A DNA stretch of 64,000 bases from Ustilago trichophora. Its lineage: Eukaryota; Basidiomycota; Ustilaginomycetes; Ustilaginales; Ustilaginaceae. A model generated the notes under the pieces. The model was given only the letters and a program-made list of their open reading frames with translations, did not search any database and was not told where the DNA came from. This document shows positions 52,688-62,106 of the stretch, one piece after another (positions within the stretch are counted from its first letter, which is position 1; each line of letters begins with the position of its first letter). Location of the stretch: positions 124,001-188,000 of the forward strand of contig OOIN01000003.1 in the NCBI GenBank assembly GCA_900323505.1, given 5' to 3'. The position numbers and the translations under genes are program-made.

Positions 52688-55600
52688 ATGGCAACCTCAA
52701 TCCATCCGATGCGGAACGCTCAAGTCGTCCAAACGACGAGCACGGCCAATGTCAAAGGCAAGCAGACGATGCTTGGTCGTCTGGCTGATCAGGCCGAGAA
52801 AGCATGGCCACGGATTCAACTGCTAGCACCACCTGTCATAGGAGCACTGATCCTGAGCCCATTTGCCCTCGAGCGCCGATTGAGGAGTTGGATGTCGCCA
52901 GATCCATTCTTTGTCTACATTCACTTCTTCCTCTTCTTCTTTCCTTCACCGCTTGCAGCTGGAGCATTTCTGGAAAGGTCGGTCATCACGCTCTCCTTTG
53001 TCGCTGTGGGCTCAGGTCTCGCCTTTTTGGCGATCTACGGCTGTATCCTCATCGATGGCAAGAACACACCAGCATACAGCTCGGAAAAAGCCAGGGCTAT
53101 CGGCGTATGCATGCTCATCTTCTTCTGCTTCACGTCTGGAGCTTTGTCGAGCTATGCTCCTCGGCTCAAAGGTCCATGTCGAGCGCTCCTCTTTGCAACG
53201 GTGTGGGAACTCACCAAGCAATACGACACGATCAGCGCACGCATCTTCTTCGACAACTTCTATCCCGCCATGGTGGCCATGATTGTCGGCATCTTTTGCA
53301 ACTTTACCATCTTCCCCCGCACGGCACGCGGCACCTCGATTGGCCAGCTCTGCGATCTGTTTGACGGCACTCACGGACTCATGAAGCAAGCAGTCCAAGA
53401 TTTCTTTGTCGATCGCACTTCTCCCAACAACGAAATCAGCCCCGATCGCCAAGCAGCCGCACCAAATCAGGTAGCATCCAACTTCAAGAACTCAGGCTTC
53501 AAAAAGCTCAAAGAACAGCTCGCGTCGCTGCAGTCTCGTCTGGAATCGAATCTGGATGCTGCAAAGTATGAATTGTCGTATTCGCGAGTTCCGATCGGTC
53601 ACTTGCAAGTCTTTCTGCCCATCCTGCGGGATATCCGAGCTTGGTTCTCTTGCAGTTTGGCCTGTTTGGCCGAGCCAAGCACGACAGCAGAGCCGACCAG
53701 CCGATCGGATGATCCGTCTGCCATACCCGCTCATTCCATACATCATGCGACAGGATCGGATTCGCCGAGACCGGTTCTGGACTTTGAGGATTCGATCCGA
53801 AGCTTTAGCGACGAAATCACATCTTCGCTCGCTTGTATGCGTCGATGTATCAAAAAGTGCACGCGGTCCAAGTCGTCAGGCAAAATGCACACGCTGTCGA
53901 TCGCGGGAGAGAAGGGATTGGACGAGCCAGATTTTGTTGAGAGTGATCCTCACCTCGCTTTGGTTTTGCAGAAGAAAAAGCTTCGAGACTCGATCCGTAC
54001 CTTCAAGACCTCGCTCAGCGACGCCATTCGAGGCTCTCGCTCTCAAGTCATTGGCAAGGCAAGCACCGACGAAAGTCAGAGCTCAGATCCCTCACCTAGC
54101 TCAGGTTTGGGCATCCAACTCAACACATTGGAGCAATCCACCCCTGCTGCTGATCAGACTATAGCGCTGTCTCACCTCTTCCGCAATGAGGCATACCAGA
54201 TATCTTTCCTCATGGTCTCTTTGCTCGAGGTGGCGCTGTTGGTGGACTCGTGTCTCAACGGAGCTTTGGGTGTGGCAAAGACATGGCAAAGCAATAAGCA
54301 CAGATCACTCCGCATGCCAGCAGCCAAATGGCGATACTGGCTCGGTCGTACCAGTATCGGTGCTGGTGACGAGATGGCGCTTGTCGACGAACGTGTCGAT
54401 GCTCTCCTGCACGAAGACGAACCGCCCTCGCCCGCGTCCGAGGCTCAGACCGAGGTCATGGATTACTTTGACACCGGATCCGAAGACATGCTGAATCGAG
54501 GCACTCCCAACCTCGAAAGGACTCCCTCGAGGGTCAGCAACAGCATGTCAAGCGTATACTCGTGGCTTAGAGCCAGGCTACGGGCGATGCGCAGGATGTT
54601 CTTGACGCGCCGCGCATTGCGCTTTCGATTCGCGCTGTCAGATGCGATCCGAACACTTCGCCACAGTCGACACATCAAGTTTGGCATCAAGCTCACTGCA
54701 GGTATCGTGCTCTTGACTTTACCCTCATGGCTGGCGCCTGGAGATGGAAAGCAGTGGTGGCTCGAACAGCGAGGTCAGTGGATGGCCATTTCCTATCTCT
54801 TCTGCCTCGAAACCTCGACCGGCGCCAGTATCCGCACTTCCCTCTTTCGAATCCTTGGAACCGTCTCTGGCAGCTTGCTCGGCCTCGTCATCAGCGAGAT
54901 TAGCCGTGGCAACTCCTATGCTCTGGCGTTTTTGCTCACCGTGGCGACGATTCCACCATCGTATTTGATGCTCTTCACCCGCTTCCAAGGCGTCGGCACT
55001 GTGATGGGTCTGACGCTCCCCATCGTCTCCCTAATCCCAGCTGAGGATGACAGGGAGAGTGTCGTCTACGTCGCCTGGAATCGAGGCTACATGATCTTTT
55101 TCGGTATCATTGCAGCTCTCGTGGTCAACCTCTTCTTTTGGCCCATCCACGCTCGACTCGAGCTAGTACGGAGAGTGTCCTTGATCACCTCGCAGCTTCA
55201 ATCTCTCTACCTCAGCTTGTCCCGCCAGATGCTCTCCGGAGGTCTGACATCGTCACACAAATCCAACGCGGCTTTCGAGAAGCTCGAAGTGAGCATCGAG
55301 AAGCGCATCAGTCAAGCACGAGGTCTGGTCGACATCATGACCATCGAGATCAGCCTCAAACCCAAACGGACGCAGGTGCTGTCCGAGCTGCTCGACCACC
55401 TCGAGATTATTTTGGAGCTGTTGATGGGTTTGAGGAGATGCCGAGAGCACGGTTTGCGGTCTGTGCGACAGCATGCGGTGGTCAACGTGCTCGAGCTGCG
55501 ACAGAGTCTGATTGCATCGGTGTTGCTGGTGCTCTGGACGACAGGTCAAGCGTTGCAGACCAAGGCACCGCTGCCACAGTGCCTGCCCAGCCCACGTCTC

Positions 55601-56317
55601 GCACTCGAAGAGTTAACAGAGGCGGTGGCAGAGCAGCTTCGACTCATGACGGAAGGCGTCGAGCCCTCACCTCGCCCACATCGCCGGCACGGCGTACCCG
55701 ATGCCTACTTGGCACTCGACAGTCTCAATCAGAGAAGCATCCTCGTCAACGTTCGAAGACGCAATCGCAAAAGACACGGTCTACACTCGATCCAATCCAT
55801 CAGCCCCATCGCCGGTTCCAGAAGCGGAACCATCACTCCCACCCGAGACCACGCTCGAAGAGCCGCTGCGATCTCTGGCTCCGATACGCCAGCTACCACG
55901 GGCAAAAAGTCGCTCGACTACGCCATGTTTTTCATCCTCGCCGAACATGCACTCTTGGAAGAAATCGTCACATCACTGGAACGACTCCTGGAGCTATGTC
56001 GAAGCATGGTGGGAGAATCGAGTTTTCTGCGTACAGAGTTTGTCCCCACTCACGAAGTGCGGACGCCGGGTGAAGCTACGCCAGCGCCCCACATTCGTAC
56101 TACTGATGGCGACTACGAAGGCGCAGGATACCAGCGGAATACTCTGGCACCGATACTTTCGGTGGAAGATCAGCCTGTATCGCAAGATCATTTGACGGGG
56201 CGGAGCTCTTCAATGCCGGATACACGAAGAGCACGCGATGTTTCACCGATGAATCGGCCTGTTCAGCCGTCGCCACTCGCTCACGAATCGCGTCATGACG
56301 AGCGGCAGAGCGATTGA
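52688..56317 (+). CDS. ArAE/DUF2421-type multi-pass membrane protein (BRE4-like)
   Basis: A 1209-residue intronless protein from the ATG at 52688 (MATSIHPMRN; the frame opens earlier with GTG). Two membrane blocks of about five or six spans each, near residues 45-220 (for example LLAPPVIGALILSPF, LSFVAVGSGLAFLAIYGCI) and 660-830 (GIKLTAGIVLLTLPSW, FLLTVATIPPSYLMLF, IIAALVVNLFFWPIHAR), flank a long cytosol-type stretch (about 220-650). The C-terminal 380 residues (helical, with VDIMTIEISLKPKRTQVLSELLDHLEI) match the fungal DUF2421 layout next to an aromatic-acid-exporter/fusaric-acid-resistance fold. Yeast Bre4 is the best-known relative, and loss causes brefeldin sensitivity. The transported substrate is unknown. 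The start may have an upstream spliced leader. It is convergent with MSS1, 130 bases apart. Confidence 0.85.
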   Translation: MATSIHPMRNAQVVQTTSTANVKGKQTMLGRLADQAEKAWPRIQLLAPPVIGALILSPFALERRLRSWMSPDPFFVYIHFFLFFFPSPLAAGAFLERSVITLSFVAVGSGLAFLAIYGCILIDGKNTPAYSSEKARAIGVCMLIFFCFTSGALSSYAPRLKGPCRALLFATVWELTKQYDTISARIFFDNFYPAMVAMIVGIFCNFTIFPRTARGTSIGQLCDLFDGTHGLMKQAVQDFFVDRTSPNNEISPDRQAAAPNQVASNFKNSGFKKLKEQLASLQSRLESNLDAAKYELSYSRVPIGHLQVFLPILRDIRAWFSCSLACLAEPSTTAEPTSRSDDPSAIPAHSIHHATGSDSPRPVLDFEDSIRSFSDEITSSLACMRRCIKKCTRSKSSGKMHTLSIAGEKGLDEPDFVESDPHLALVLQKKKLRDSIRTFKTSLSDAIRGSRSQVIGKASTDESQSSDPSPSSGLGIQLNTLEQSTPAADQTIALSHLFRNEAYQISFLMVSLLEVALLVDSCLNGALGVAKTWQSNKHRSLRMPAAKWRYWLGRTSIGAGDEMALVDERVDALLHEDEPPSPASEAQTEVMDYFDTGSEDMLNRGTPNLERTPSRVSNSMSSVYSWLRARLRAMRRMFLTRRALRFRFALSDAIRTLRHSRHIKFGIKLTAGIVLLTLPSWLAPGDGKQWWLEQRGQWMAISYLFCLETSTGASIRTSLFRILGTVSGSLLGLVISEISRGNSYALAFLLTVATIPPSYLMLFTRFQGVGTVMGLTLPIVSLIPAEDDRESVVYVAWNRGYMIFFGIIAALVVNLFFWPIHARLELVRRVSLITSQLQSLYLSLSRQMLSGGLTSSHKSNAAFEKLEVSIEKRISQARGLVDIMTIEISLKPKRTQVLSELLDHLEIILELLMGLRRCREHGLRSVRQHAVVNVLELRQSLIASVLLVLWTTGQALQTKAPLPQCLPSPRLALEELTEAVAEQLRLMTEGVEPSPRPHRRHGVPDAYLALDSLNQRSILVNVRRRNRKRHGLHSIQSISPIAGSRSGTITPTRDHARRAAAISGSDTPATTGKKSLDYAMFFILAEHALLEEIVTSLERLLELCRSMVGESSFLRTEFVPTHEVRTPGEATPAPHIRTTDGDYEGAGYQRNTLAPILSVEDQPVSQDHLTGRSSSMPDTRRARDVSPMNRPVQPSPLAHESRHDERQSD

Positions 56318-56447
56318 GCTGCCTTGAGCTTTCCCTTACTATGCTATATCTTGTATCATACAGTATATCTTACAACATGACTTTCTAATCTACATCTGCA
56401 CCAACTCTATCCGCCCCCCAACCCAACGCTTACAGCCAAAGCAAGCA

Positions 56448-58274
56448 TCACTTTCCGATGCAAAAAGAAGCAAAAATAGACCCGAGCACTTCATCCGGAC
56501 ACACATCCCTTCCCGTAATCCTCCCTACCGCCTTGGCGGCGTACCTCAACTCTTCGGCTGCCAGCACCAGATCCACCTGTTCGGCTTGGTCATTTGCGAT
56601 CCTCTGAAACGCCTCTATGTGATGCAGACACTGATGGAGGTGGGATCTGTGTCGCGAGTGGGTTATTAGCGGTGCTTCGGTTGAGGATACGGCATACTTG
56701 GTCGAGATGAGATTGGCGAGGGAGGATATGAGTTGGGGGATGCCTTGGTTGGTTTTGACGCTACCTTGGAAGGTCTGGCGTTCTTTTGCTGTGAGGAGGT
56801 TGGGGTGCGAAAGAGCGGGAGAGGTTGGAGAGGGGAGAAGGTCGGATTTGTTGTAGAAGACCAAATCAGGATCTTGATCCGTATAACTATCCGGTCTTAG
56901 GATCTCGACTTGCTCGTTATTTGCATCCGAGGGAATCACAAGCAATGCCAAGTCGGAAGCGGCAACAACGTCTTTGGCCCTTTCAATGCCGATTCTCTCT
57001 ATCTCGTCCAATCCACCTCTCGATTGCTCTTTCTCACCTCCTGCTGAGGGATGGTCTCGAATCCCAGCAGTGTCGTACACGATGACTTTGTAGCCGCCCA
57101 AATCGAGATGCACTTGGAGCACGTCTCGAGTGGTTCCCGGTATATCGCTGACTATGGCAGCTTTGCGATCAGCTAGCCGGTTCAAAAGGCTAGATTTGCC
57201 CGCATTGGGGGGTCCATAGATGGCCAGGCGGATGCCGGTGGTTAGGATCTCGCCGACGTGTCTCGTTGCCATCTTCTGCCTACCTCCATCTCCATGTTCT
57301 GATGTAGAGGTGCTATCTTTGGATGAATCTAGGCCAAGTTCAGACCTTAGCAAAACCCGCAATCCCTCCACGTCCCCCAAGACCCTTTCCCAAGTCCCTT
57401 CATCAACCGCATCCTCTTCCTCCCCTCCAAAATCAATCATCGCCTCGACCCCCGTCATGGCATCCACCAACCTCGCCCTCAACACTTCAAACCTTTCCCC
57501 CTGCAATCCCCTTGCACCTTGCAATGCCACTTGACGCTGAACACTCGTCTCTGCCCCGATGAGCGCCTGCAGTCCTTCTGCTGAACTCAGATCCAACCTC
57601 CCATTTTCAAATGCTCTCCTCGTGAATTCTCCCGGTTCCGCCATACGCACTTTGTGCTTGCCTGCAAAAGAGGATAAGGCAGAGAGAACGTCAGAGATGG
57701 TAGAGGCCCCTCCATGGACATGCAATTCGAGGGAGAGCTCGTTTGTATAGCTGGCAAAGGGGGGGAAATGGATTACGGCGCAAGATGCGTCGAGCAGTTC
57801 GTGCGTGTGGGGGTGATGGATGTTGCGTAGGACGAGCTTGTGGGGTGGTGGAAGACGCGCGTAGGGCTTGAGAGAGGTGGTTAGACACATGGAGTGGTAG
57901 ATGAGGGGGACAGAGGGTCCGGAAATGCGGATGATGGCTACTCCGGCACGCCCGGATCCGGTGGCCAGGGCAAAGATGGTGTCATTGTACGAGGTGAGGT
58001 TGGGGTTGGGAGCTGATGAGGCGCTGGTGAAGATACGCCTGAGTGGTGGGATTCCAGATGGAATGGAGGTAAGAGGTGGGAAAGGGGTCGAAGAGGAGCT
58101 TGAGGGAAAGCATTGTTGTCTAATGTATCGTTGGGTTTGCAGCGCTGGTGTGAGAAAGAGTGGTGGTGGTGGTGGTGGTGGTGGTGGTGGTGGTGGAGCT
58201 TGCCATGAAGAAGTCCGGCCTGACAGCCGAGATATGGTCCTGGTGGGGATGGTGGAAGGCCTCCCTGCGGCCAT
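56448..58274 (-). CDS. MSS1: Mitochondrial tRNA-modifying GTPase MSS1 (MnmE/GTPBP3)
   Basis: A 608-residue intronless protein from the ATG at 58274. The N-terminus (about 1-90) is Arg/Ser-rich with a 13-Pro run, a probable mitochondrial presequence. The MnmE N-domain starts at YNDTIFALATGSGRAGVAIIRISGP (about 96) with NELSLELHVHGGASTI and AFENGRLDLSSAEGLQAL. The G domain has GPPNAGKSSLLN (about 353), DIPGTTRD, YDTAGIRD and NKSDLL. The protein ends with the catalytic tail motif FCIGK. With MTO1 it makes the 5-taurinomethyl/carboxymethylaminomethyl modification of uridine 34 in mitochondrial tRNAs, using a folate one-carbon unit and K+-dependent GTP hydrolysis. The poly-Pro comes from a (GGT)n repeat at 58161-58196. 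It is divergent to the PTRHD1-like gene. Confidence 0.95.
   Translation of the reverse strand: MAAGRPSTIPTRTISRLSGRTSSWQAPPPPPPPPPPPPLFLTPALQTQRYIRQQCFPSSSSSTPFPPLTSIPSGIPPLRRIFTSASSAPNPNLTSYNDTIFALATGSGRAGVAIIRISGPSVPLIYHSMCLTTSLKPYARLPPPHKLVLRNIHHPHTHELLDASCAVIHFPPFASYTNELSLELHVHGGASTISDVLSALSSFAGKHKVRMAEPGEFTRRAFENGRLDLSSAEGLQALIGAETSVQRQVALQGARGLQGERFEVLRARLVDAMTGVEAMIDFGGEEEDAVDEGTWERVLGDVEGLRVLLRSELGLDSSKDSTSTSEHGDGGRQKMATRHVGEILTTGIRLAIYGPPNAGKSSLLNRLADRKAAIVSDIPGTTRDVLQVHLDLGGYKVIVYDTAGIRDHPSAGGEKEQSRGGLDEIERIGIERAKDVVAASDLALLVIPSDANNEQVEILRPDSYTDQDPDLVFYNKSDLLPSPTSPALSHPNLLTAKERQTFQGSVKTNQGIPQLISSLANLISTKYAVSSTEAPLITHSRHRSHLHQCLHHIEAFQRIANDQAEQVDLVLAAEELRYAAKAVGRITGRDVCPDEVLGSIFASFCIGK
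58161..58196. repeat. (TGG)n repeat coding poly-Pro in MSS1
   Basis: About twelve TGG units on the plus strand, read as CCA (Pro) in the MSS1 N-terminus. Such a tract is not conserved in the family and probably varies in length. Confidence 0.85.
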
Positions 58275-58564
58275 TGTACCTATCAAGCCTGCTTGGTAAG
58301 TAGCGAAGAATGAATTCGGATGAAGGTCGGAAGGACAAGATCACTTTTGCTTCAACAAAGATTGAGAAGAAGACCTCTTTTTCTCGGCATTCACCGCTAA
58401 CTGTATCTTCGGCTGTCCAAAAAAAAAAAAAAAAAAAAGCGCACTCTTTCAAGAAAGTGGAGGATTTCTCTCCACCTCGTCCAACCCTTTCACACCAGCT
58501 TCTTTCTTCCATCATCCTCCCTTTTCCCTGCATTATAGCATCTCGACTTCAAGCAAAACCTCGC
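58275..58564. promoter_or_regulatory. Short divergent promoter, MSS1 / PTRHD1-like
   Basis: Only 290 bases separate the two start codons. The spacer has an A run (about 58420-58438), a CT-rich stretch before the plus gene and no separate TATA box that I can see. Two translation-linked genes may be co-regulated from it. Confidence 0.5.
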
Positions 58565-59110
58565 ATGCTGCCACTTCTGCCACTAGCTGTACACCCACCA
58601 CTCCTGCTTGCCTTTCGTCTCTCGCGCACAATGTCCACCACCACCACTACCGCCACCACACCAGTGCCCCTAGTAATGCAGCTCATCGTCGACGGTGAAT
58701 CAGCATCCACCTTGAACTGGCCCAAAGGCCCCTGGATGGCCCAATCAGCGCATGCATCGATCGCTGCCATCCAAATCTCGTCGTCATCTCCGTCCACCAT
58801 CGAATATATCTCCCCTGCCAACCTGCCCACCATGCACAAGGTCGTCCTGCAAACCGCCTCCACAGGAAAGAGCAAAATGACCCTCCATGAGCTCTCGGCG
58901 AAACTCACCGCCGTTCGAGAAGCTTACGAGGAGAGTCTGAAAGATGAAGGCAAAGGGGATAAGGAAGGGGATGCGGAAGAGGAGTTTCCAAAACACTTTC
59001 TGTGGGTGGAACAACCCGAAAATGTAGCTACATGTCTGGCTATCGCTCCAAATCGGAAACCGGCCGCTTTGAAAAAGCTGTTGCGTAGCTGTACGCTGCT
59101 CAAGGACTAG
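58565..59110 (+). CDS. PTRHD1-like peptidyl-tRNA hydrolase-domain protein
   Basis: Two starts are possible. From 58565 the protein has 181 residues and begins MLPLLPLAVHPPLLLAFRLSRTM, an acid-free Leu/Arg leader that resembles a mitochondrial presequence. From 58631 (MSTTTTTATTPVP) it has 159 residues and starts at the domain. The Pth2/PTRHD1 fold follows: VMQLIVDGESASTLNWPKGPWMAQSAHASIAAI, a KVVLQT strand, a TLHELSAKLTAVREAYEE helix, HFLWVEQPENVATCLAIAPN, and a final Lys-rich KKLLRSC helix. Human PTRHD1 shares WPxGxxxAQxxHA and LWxEQPENxATCxA. Bona fide Pth2 enzymes release peptides from peptidyl-tRNA. Whether PTRHD1 proteins are active is uncertain. An acidic Lys/Glu insert (about 110-130 of the short form) is extra. 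The frame is open further upstream without sense. Confidence 0.85.
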   Translation: MLPLLPLAVHPPLLLAFRLSRTMSTTTTTATTPVPLVMQLIVDGESASTLNWPKGPWMAQSAHASIAAIQISSSSPSTIEYISPANLPTMHKVVLQTASTGKSKMTLHELSAKLTAVREAYEESLKDEGKGDKEGDAEEEFPKHFLWVEQPENVATCLAIAPNRKPAALKKLLRSCTLLKD

Positions 59111-59269
59111 AAAACTCAACTTTCGATAGATACCACTTTGCTTACGGCACAAGTCCAGCGGTTGAAAGTGCGGTTGTGATTGTGATTGTGTGATTCCGAG
59201 GTACAAATACATATGGCTGTGCATGAATGGCGTGCAGGGGTATAGGGGTATGCAAAAGAGCGAAGGAGG

Positions 59270-59824
59270 TCATACCTTGACGAGGGCTTCTACGGCTTTG
59301 TCAAAAGTCTCTATGCGGACTGGCATCTCGGGAGTGTAGAAAGGGTTCTTCATGACCTGGTCTGCATAGGCTTCGTAACAGCGTTGAAGGACGCCGTTGG
59401 GGTTTGGATGAGCTGGAGACGTGACCAGGACAAACTTGGTACCTGCATCGCAGAGCGGAATATACGCGAAAGTGTCAGCAACTCTGTCGATCGTTGCCAT
59501 ACCAAAAGTGGTGAACAGGTGAAAGGGAAAGAGAAAGAGAAAGAAAGGAAAGGAAAGAGGGGCGCACATACCGGTACTCGTAACCATGACGCGAACAGTA
59601 AAATGATCCGAATCCAGACTTTCGATTCCGCCACATTTCCTACTGGGCACCGGATTCAACTTGGCTGTGATGGCATGGATACCGTGGAGCGTACCGGCAA
59701 GAACGAGGTATTCGTTCGAGGTGAGACGGCCGTTGTTGGGCATAGAGCTGGCATTGGGATGGATAAAGTGCTCGGATTGGTAGATTAGGCCTCCGGCTTT
59801 GTTGATGATCCAGAGGGAAGACAT
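59270..59824 (-). CDS. TRS23: TRAPP complex subunit TRS23/TRAPPC4 (2 exons)
   Basis: Exons 59824-59572 and 59442-59270 give 141 residues. The start MSSLWIINKAGGLIYQ is the family's sedlin-type longin-fold opening. After it come LAGTLHGIHAITAKL, the GIESLDSDHFTVRVMVTSTG stretch, and in exon 2 TKFVLVTSP, then YADQVMKNPFYTPEMPVRIETFD. The junction S-T-G-T-K-F restores the family sequence (human has a similar TG-KF). The donor is GTATGT and the intron is 129 bases, a multiple of three without a stop. TRS23 sits in the TRAPP core with Bet3, Bet5 and Trs31 as a Ypt1/Rab1 exchange factor for ER-to-Golgi traffic. The length matches the short fungal forms (human TRAPPC4 has 219 with an extra domain). 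Confidence 0.93.
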   Translation of the reverse strand: MSSLWIINKAGGLIYQSEHFIHPNASSMPNNGRLTSNEYLVLAGTLHGIHAITAKLNPVPSRKCGGIESLDSDHFTVRVMVTSTGMCAPLSFPFFLFLFPFHLFTTFGMATIDRVADTFAYIPLCDAGTKFVLVTSPAHPNPNGVLQRCYEAYADQVMKNPFYTPEMPVRIETFDKAVEALVKV

Positions 59825-60409
59825 GGTGCGAGCAGGCGCTGCTTGGATTGTGTAGAGAGTGTGGGTTTTGGCGGAAGAAGGACAAGGTGAGAGTGTGAGT
59901 GTGAGTGTGTGAAGGAAGAGGTGGAGTGGTTGGTACGAAGGGTGGTCCATGCTTCTCTACCAAGTTTGGGACGAGGTTGAACCCTGAATGTGTGAACAAG
60001 TCGAGTATATCGGCCGGGTGGAAGAAAGTCCACTGGGATGTGTGTGGCTGCGCGAAAATTGAAATGCCACCAAGTGTCACAGATACAAAGGGCCAGACTG
60101 GTTTGTATTGGTGTACGGGTCTAAGAATACAAATTTGGAATTGGTTGCAGAGAGGAAGAGCGTGTTCTCAAGTTGAAACGAAAAAATTCCACCAAAACCG
60201 CTTTGTGTGTGTGTGTGTCTGTGGTCACCATCATCCTCAACCTGTCATACGACCATCATCATTGCAGTTGCTGTCCGCCCAATCTTCACCTTTTGGACTG
60301 CTTCTCAACCGTTTCACGCATCGACAACGGCTCTTTTCTTCTCTCCCCAACCATCAATTCGCAGGTCACCTCGCAATAGCAGCATAAATCAAAAAGCAAA
60401 TCAACCACC
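59825..60409. other. Divergent promoter region, TRS23 / eIF3m
   Basis: About 585 bases with a GT tract at 60201-60220, a C-rich leader before eIF3m and an ACAAAGGG word at 60087. No gene is seen. Confidence 0.6.
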
Positions 60410-61711
60410 ATGTCCGCCGACCTCGTCACCGTCCTTGCAGAGGGCACTTTTGAAGAGCAGATCGTCGAAGCATCTGCCTTTATCTCTCGTTCTCAGGCCG
60501 AAGCTTCGCGCAACGATTTCATCACTCGTTTCCAGCAGCTCGCTCTCGAGGCTGAACCCTCCTCCTCCACCACCACCACCACCGAGACCGACGCTGCCGT
60601 TTCTAGCGCTGCTGACCCTGCCAAGAAGCAGCAGACTGTCCAGCAGCTCGTTTCCGAAGTCAAGTCGCTCGGCGAGGGATCCGATCGAGAACTCGAGGGA
60701 GTCTACAACCTCCTCGCTTCTCTCATTGCCTCTACCAACCAGCAGAACGAATTGCTACCCGTCTTGATCGGCGCCGTGTCGAAAGAAGCCAACAGTGAAA
60801 AGAACAACGTCAGGTATCGAATCCTTTCCAACCTCTTCAACTCTCTCGCTGCTTCTTCGCCATTGCGTCTGCAGATCTTCAATGCCCTGCTCAGCCTCGC
60901 TGCTGCCAACGATGATTTGGACTATCTCACTTCCAGCTTGAAGGCACTTCCTCAGTGGTTGGCGCAGTGGGACGTGTCGGAATCCGACAAAGCCGCTTGC
61001 CTCGAGTCGGTCGCAAAGGCTCTCGAAGGTGCAGAGAAGGAGCACGGTCAAACTTCCAAAGCGTATCAATTCCTCCTTCTTCACCTCCGATACATCTCGT
61101 CCAACCCCGGTTCGTCATCCACCAAAGACGCTGCCGAACGCACCGTAGCTGCCGCTCTCCGTCTTCCCAAGTTGTACGAATTCGAAGATCTCCTCCACAT
61201 CAAGGCGGTACTCGATCTGAATCCATCTCCCGTGTTTGACCTGCTCAAGATCTTTGTCGGAGGATCCACGGCCGACTTCAACAAGTTCCTCTCCACCAAC
61301 CCCAACGAACTCTCGCGTCTCGGTCTCGACCAGCAGCAGCTCCTGCACAAGATTCGTCTTCTCGATCTGGCAGATCTCTGCGCACTCTCCGTCTCTAGCG
61401 ACGTTGCTTACACCTCGATCGCCAAGACCTTGGAGGTCGATGAGGACCAGGTCGAGGTGTGGGTTATCGATGTCATCCGTGCCGGACTTGTCAGTGGAAA
61501 ATTGAGCCAGGTCAAAGACGCATTCAGAGTCTACAAGTCAACCCATCGTCAATTCGGAAAACAACAATGGCAACAGTTGGAACAGAGACTGGTCCAGTGG
61601 CAATCCAGCATCAACAACATTATCGACAGTATCGCCGCTACTAGGGGTGGAAAGCTTCCTGATGCTGCTTCTGCCGCAGCTGGAGGTGTTGAACAGATTG
61701 CTCAGGCATAA
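60410..61711 (+). CDS. Translation initiation factor eIF3 subunit M
   Basis: A 433-residue intronless protein with the eIF3m architecture: a helical N-terminal repeat region (residues of about 1-230) and a C-terminal PCI domain (about 235-400). Signature segments are [40 protein letters not shown], the winged-helix stretch [44 protein letters not shown], and the final long helix [23 protein letters not shown] part (here [16 protein letters not shown]). eIF3 promotes 43S assembly and mRNA recruitment. eIF3m is in the PCI/MPN octamer of the full complex. It is present in smuts and fission yeast but lacking in budding yeast. The ATG context CCACCATGTC is good. The Ala/Gln tail is usual. Confidence 0.92.
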   Translation: MSADLVTVLAEGTFEEQIVEASAFISRSQAEASRNDFITRFQQLALEAEPSSSTTTTTETDAAVSSAADPAKKQQTVQQLVSEVKSLGEGSDRELEGVYNLLASLIASTNQQNELLPVLIGAVSKEANSEKNNVRYRILSNLFNSLAASSPLRLQIFNALLSLAAANDDLDYLTSSLKALPQWLAQWDVSESDKAACLESVAKALEGAEKEHGQTSKAYQFLLLHLRYISSNPGSSSTKDAAERTVAAALRLPKLYEFEDLLHIKAVLDLNPSPVFDLLKIFVGGSTADFNKFLSTNPNELSRLGLDQQQLLHKIRLLDLADLCALSVSSDVAYTSIAKTLEVDEDQVEVWVIDVIRAGLVSGKLSQVKDAFRVYKSTHRQFGKQQWQQLEQRLVQWQSSINNIIDSIAATRGGKLPDAASAAAGGVEQIAQA

Positions 61712-62106
61712 AATAACTTTTAGGTATGCTAAGACTTGCCAAGAACCAACAAAAGCAACTGTTCTTCATTCCATAGCTCGTATCAACGATGTTTAGGATC
61801 GAGACGTGCAAATCATTCACCCATCCTTCGACCACTTTTTGTTTCATTGTGTTATTGTTTGTTTTCTTCTCCTGCGATACAGTACGGTCTTGTCAATACG
61901 ATTGTATTCTTTTTGACCTCTTTGCGTTGATGCCGGTGGTTAGGGTGGTCAATTTGGGACGAGGGTGTGTGAGGAGCTGAGACGGGTTGAAGATGCAGAG
62001 GGTATATTTGGTGTGCAATGTGAATGTTGTAAGCACAGTGTGAGAGAAAGGGGTACACATGCAAAAAAAATAGAGCCAGAAAAAGACTGTCAGAGCGCAG
62101 TGATGA
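61712..62106. other. Convergent intergenic region
   Basis: About 395 bases of 3'-UTR-type sequence between eIF3m and the acidic unknown gene, with a TACAGTAC motif at 61878. No gene is seen. Confidence 0.6.
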
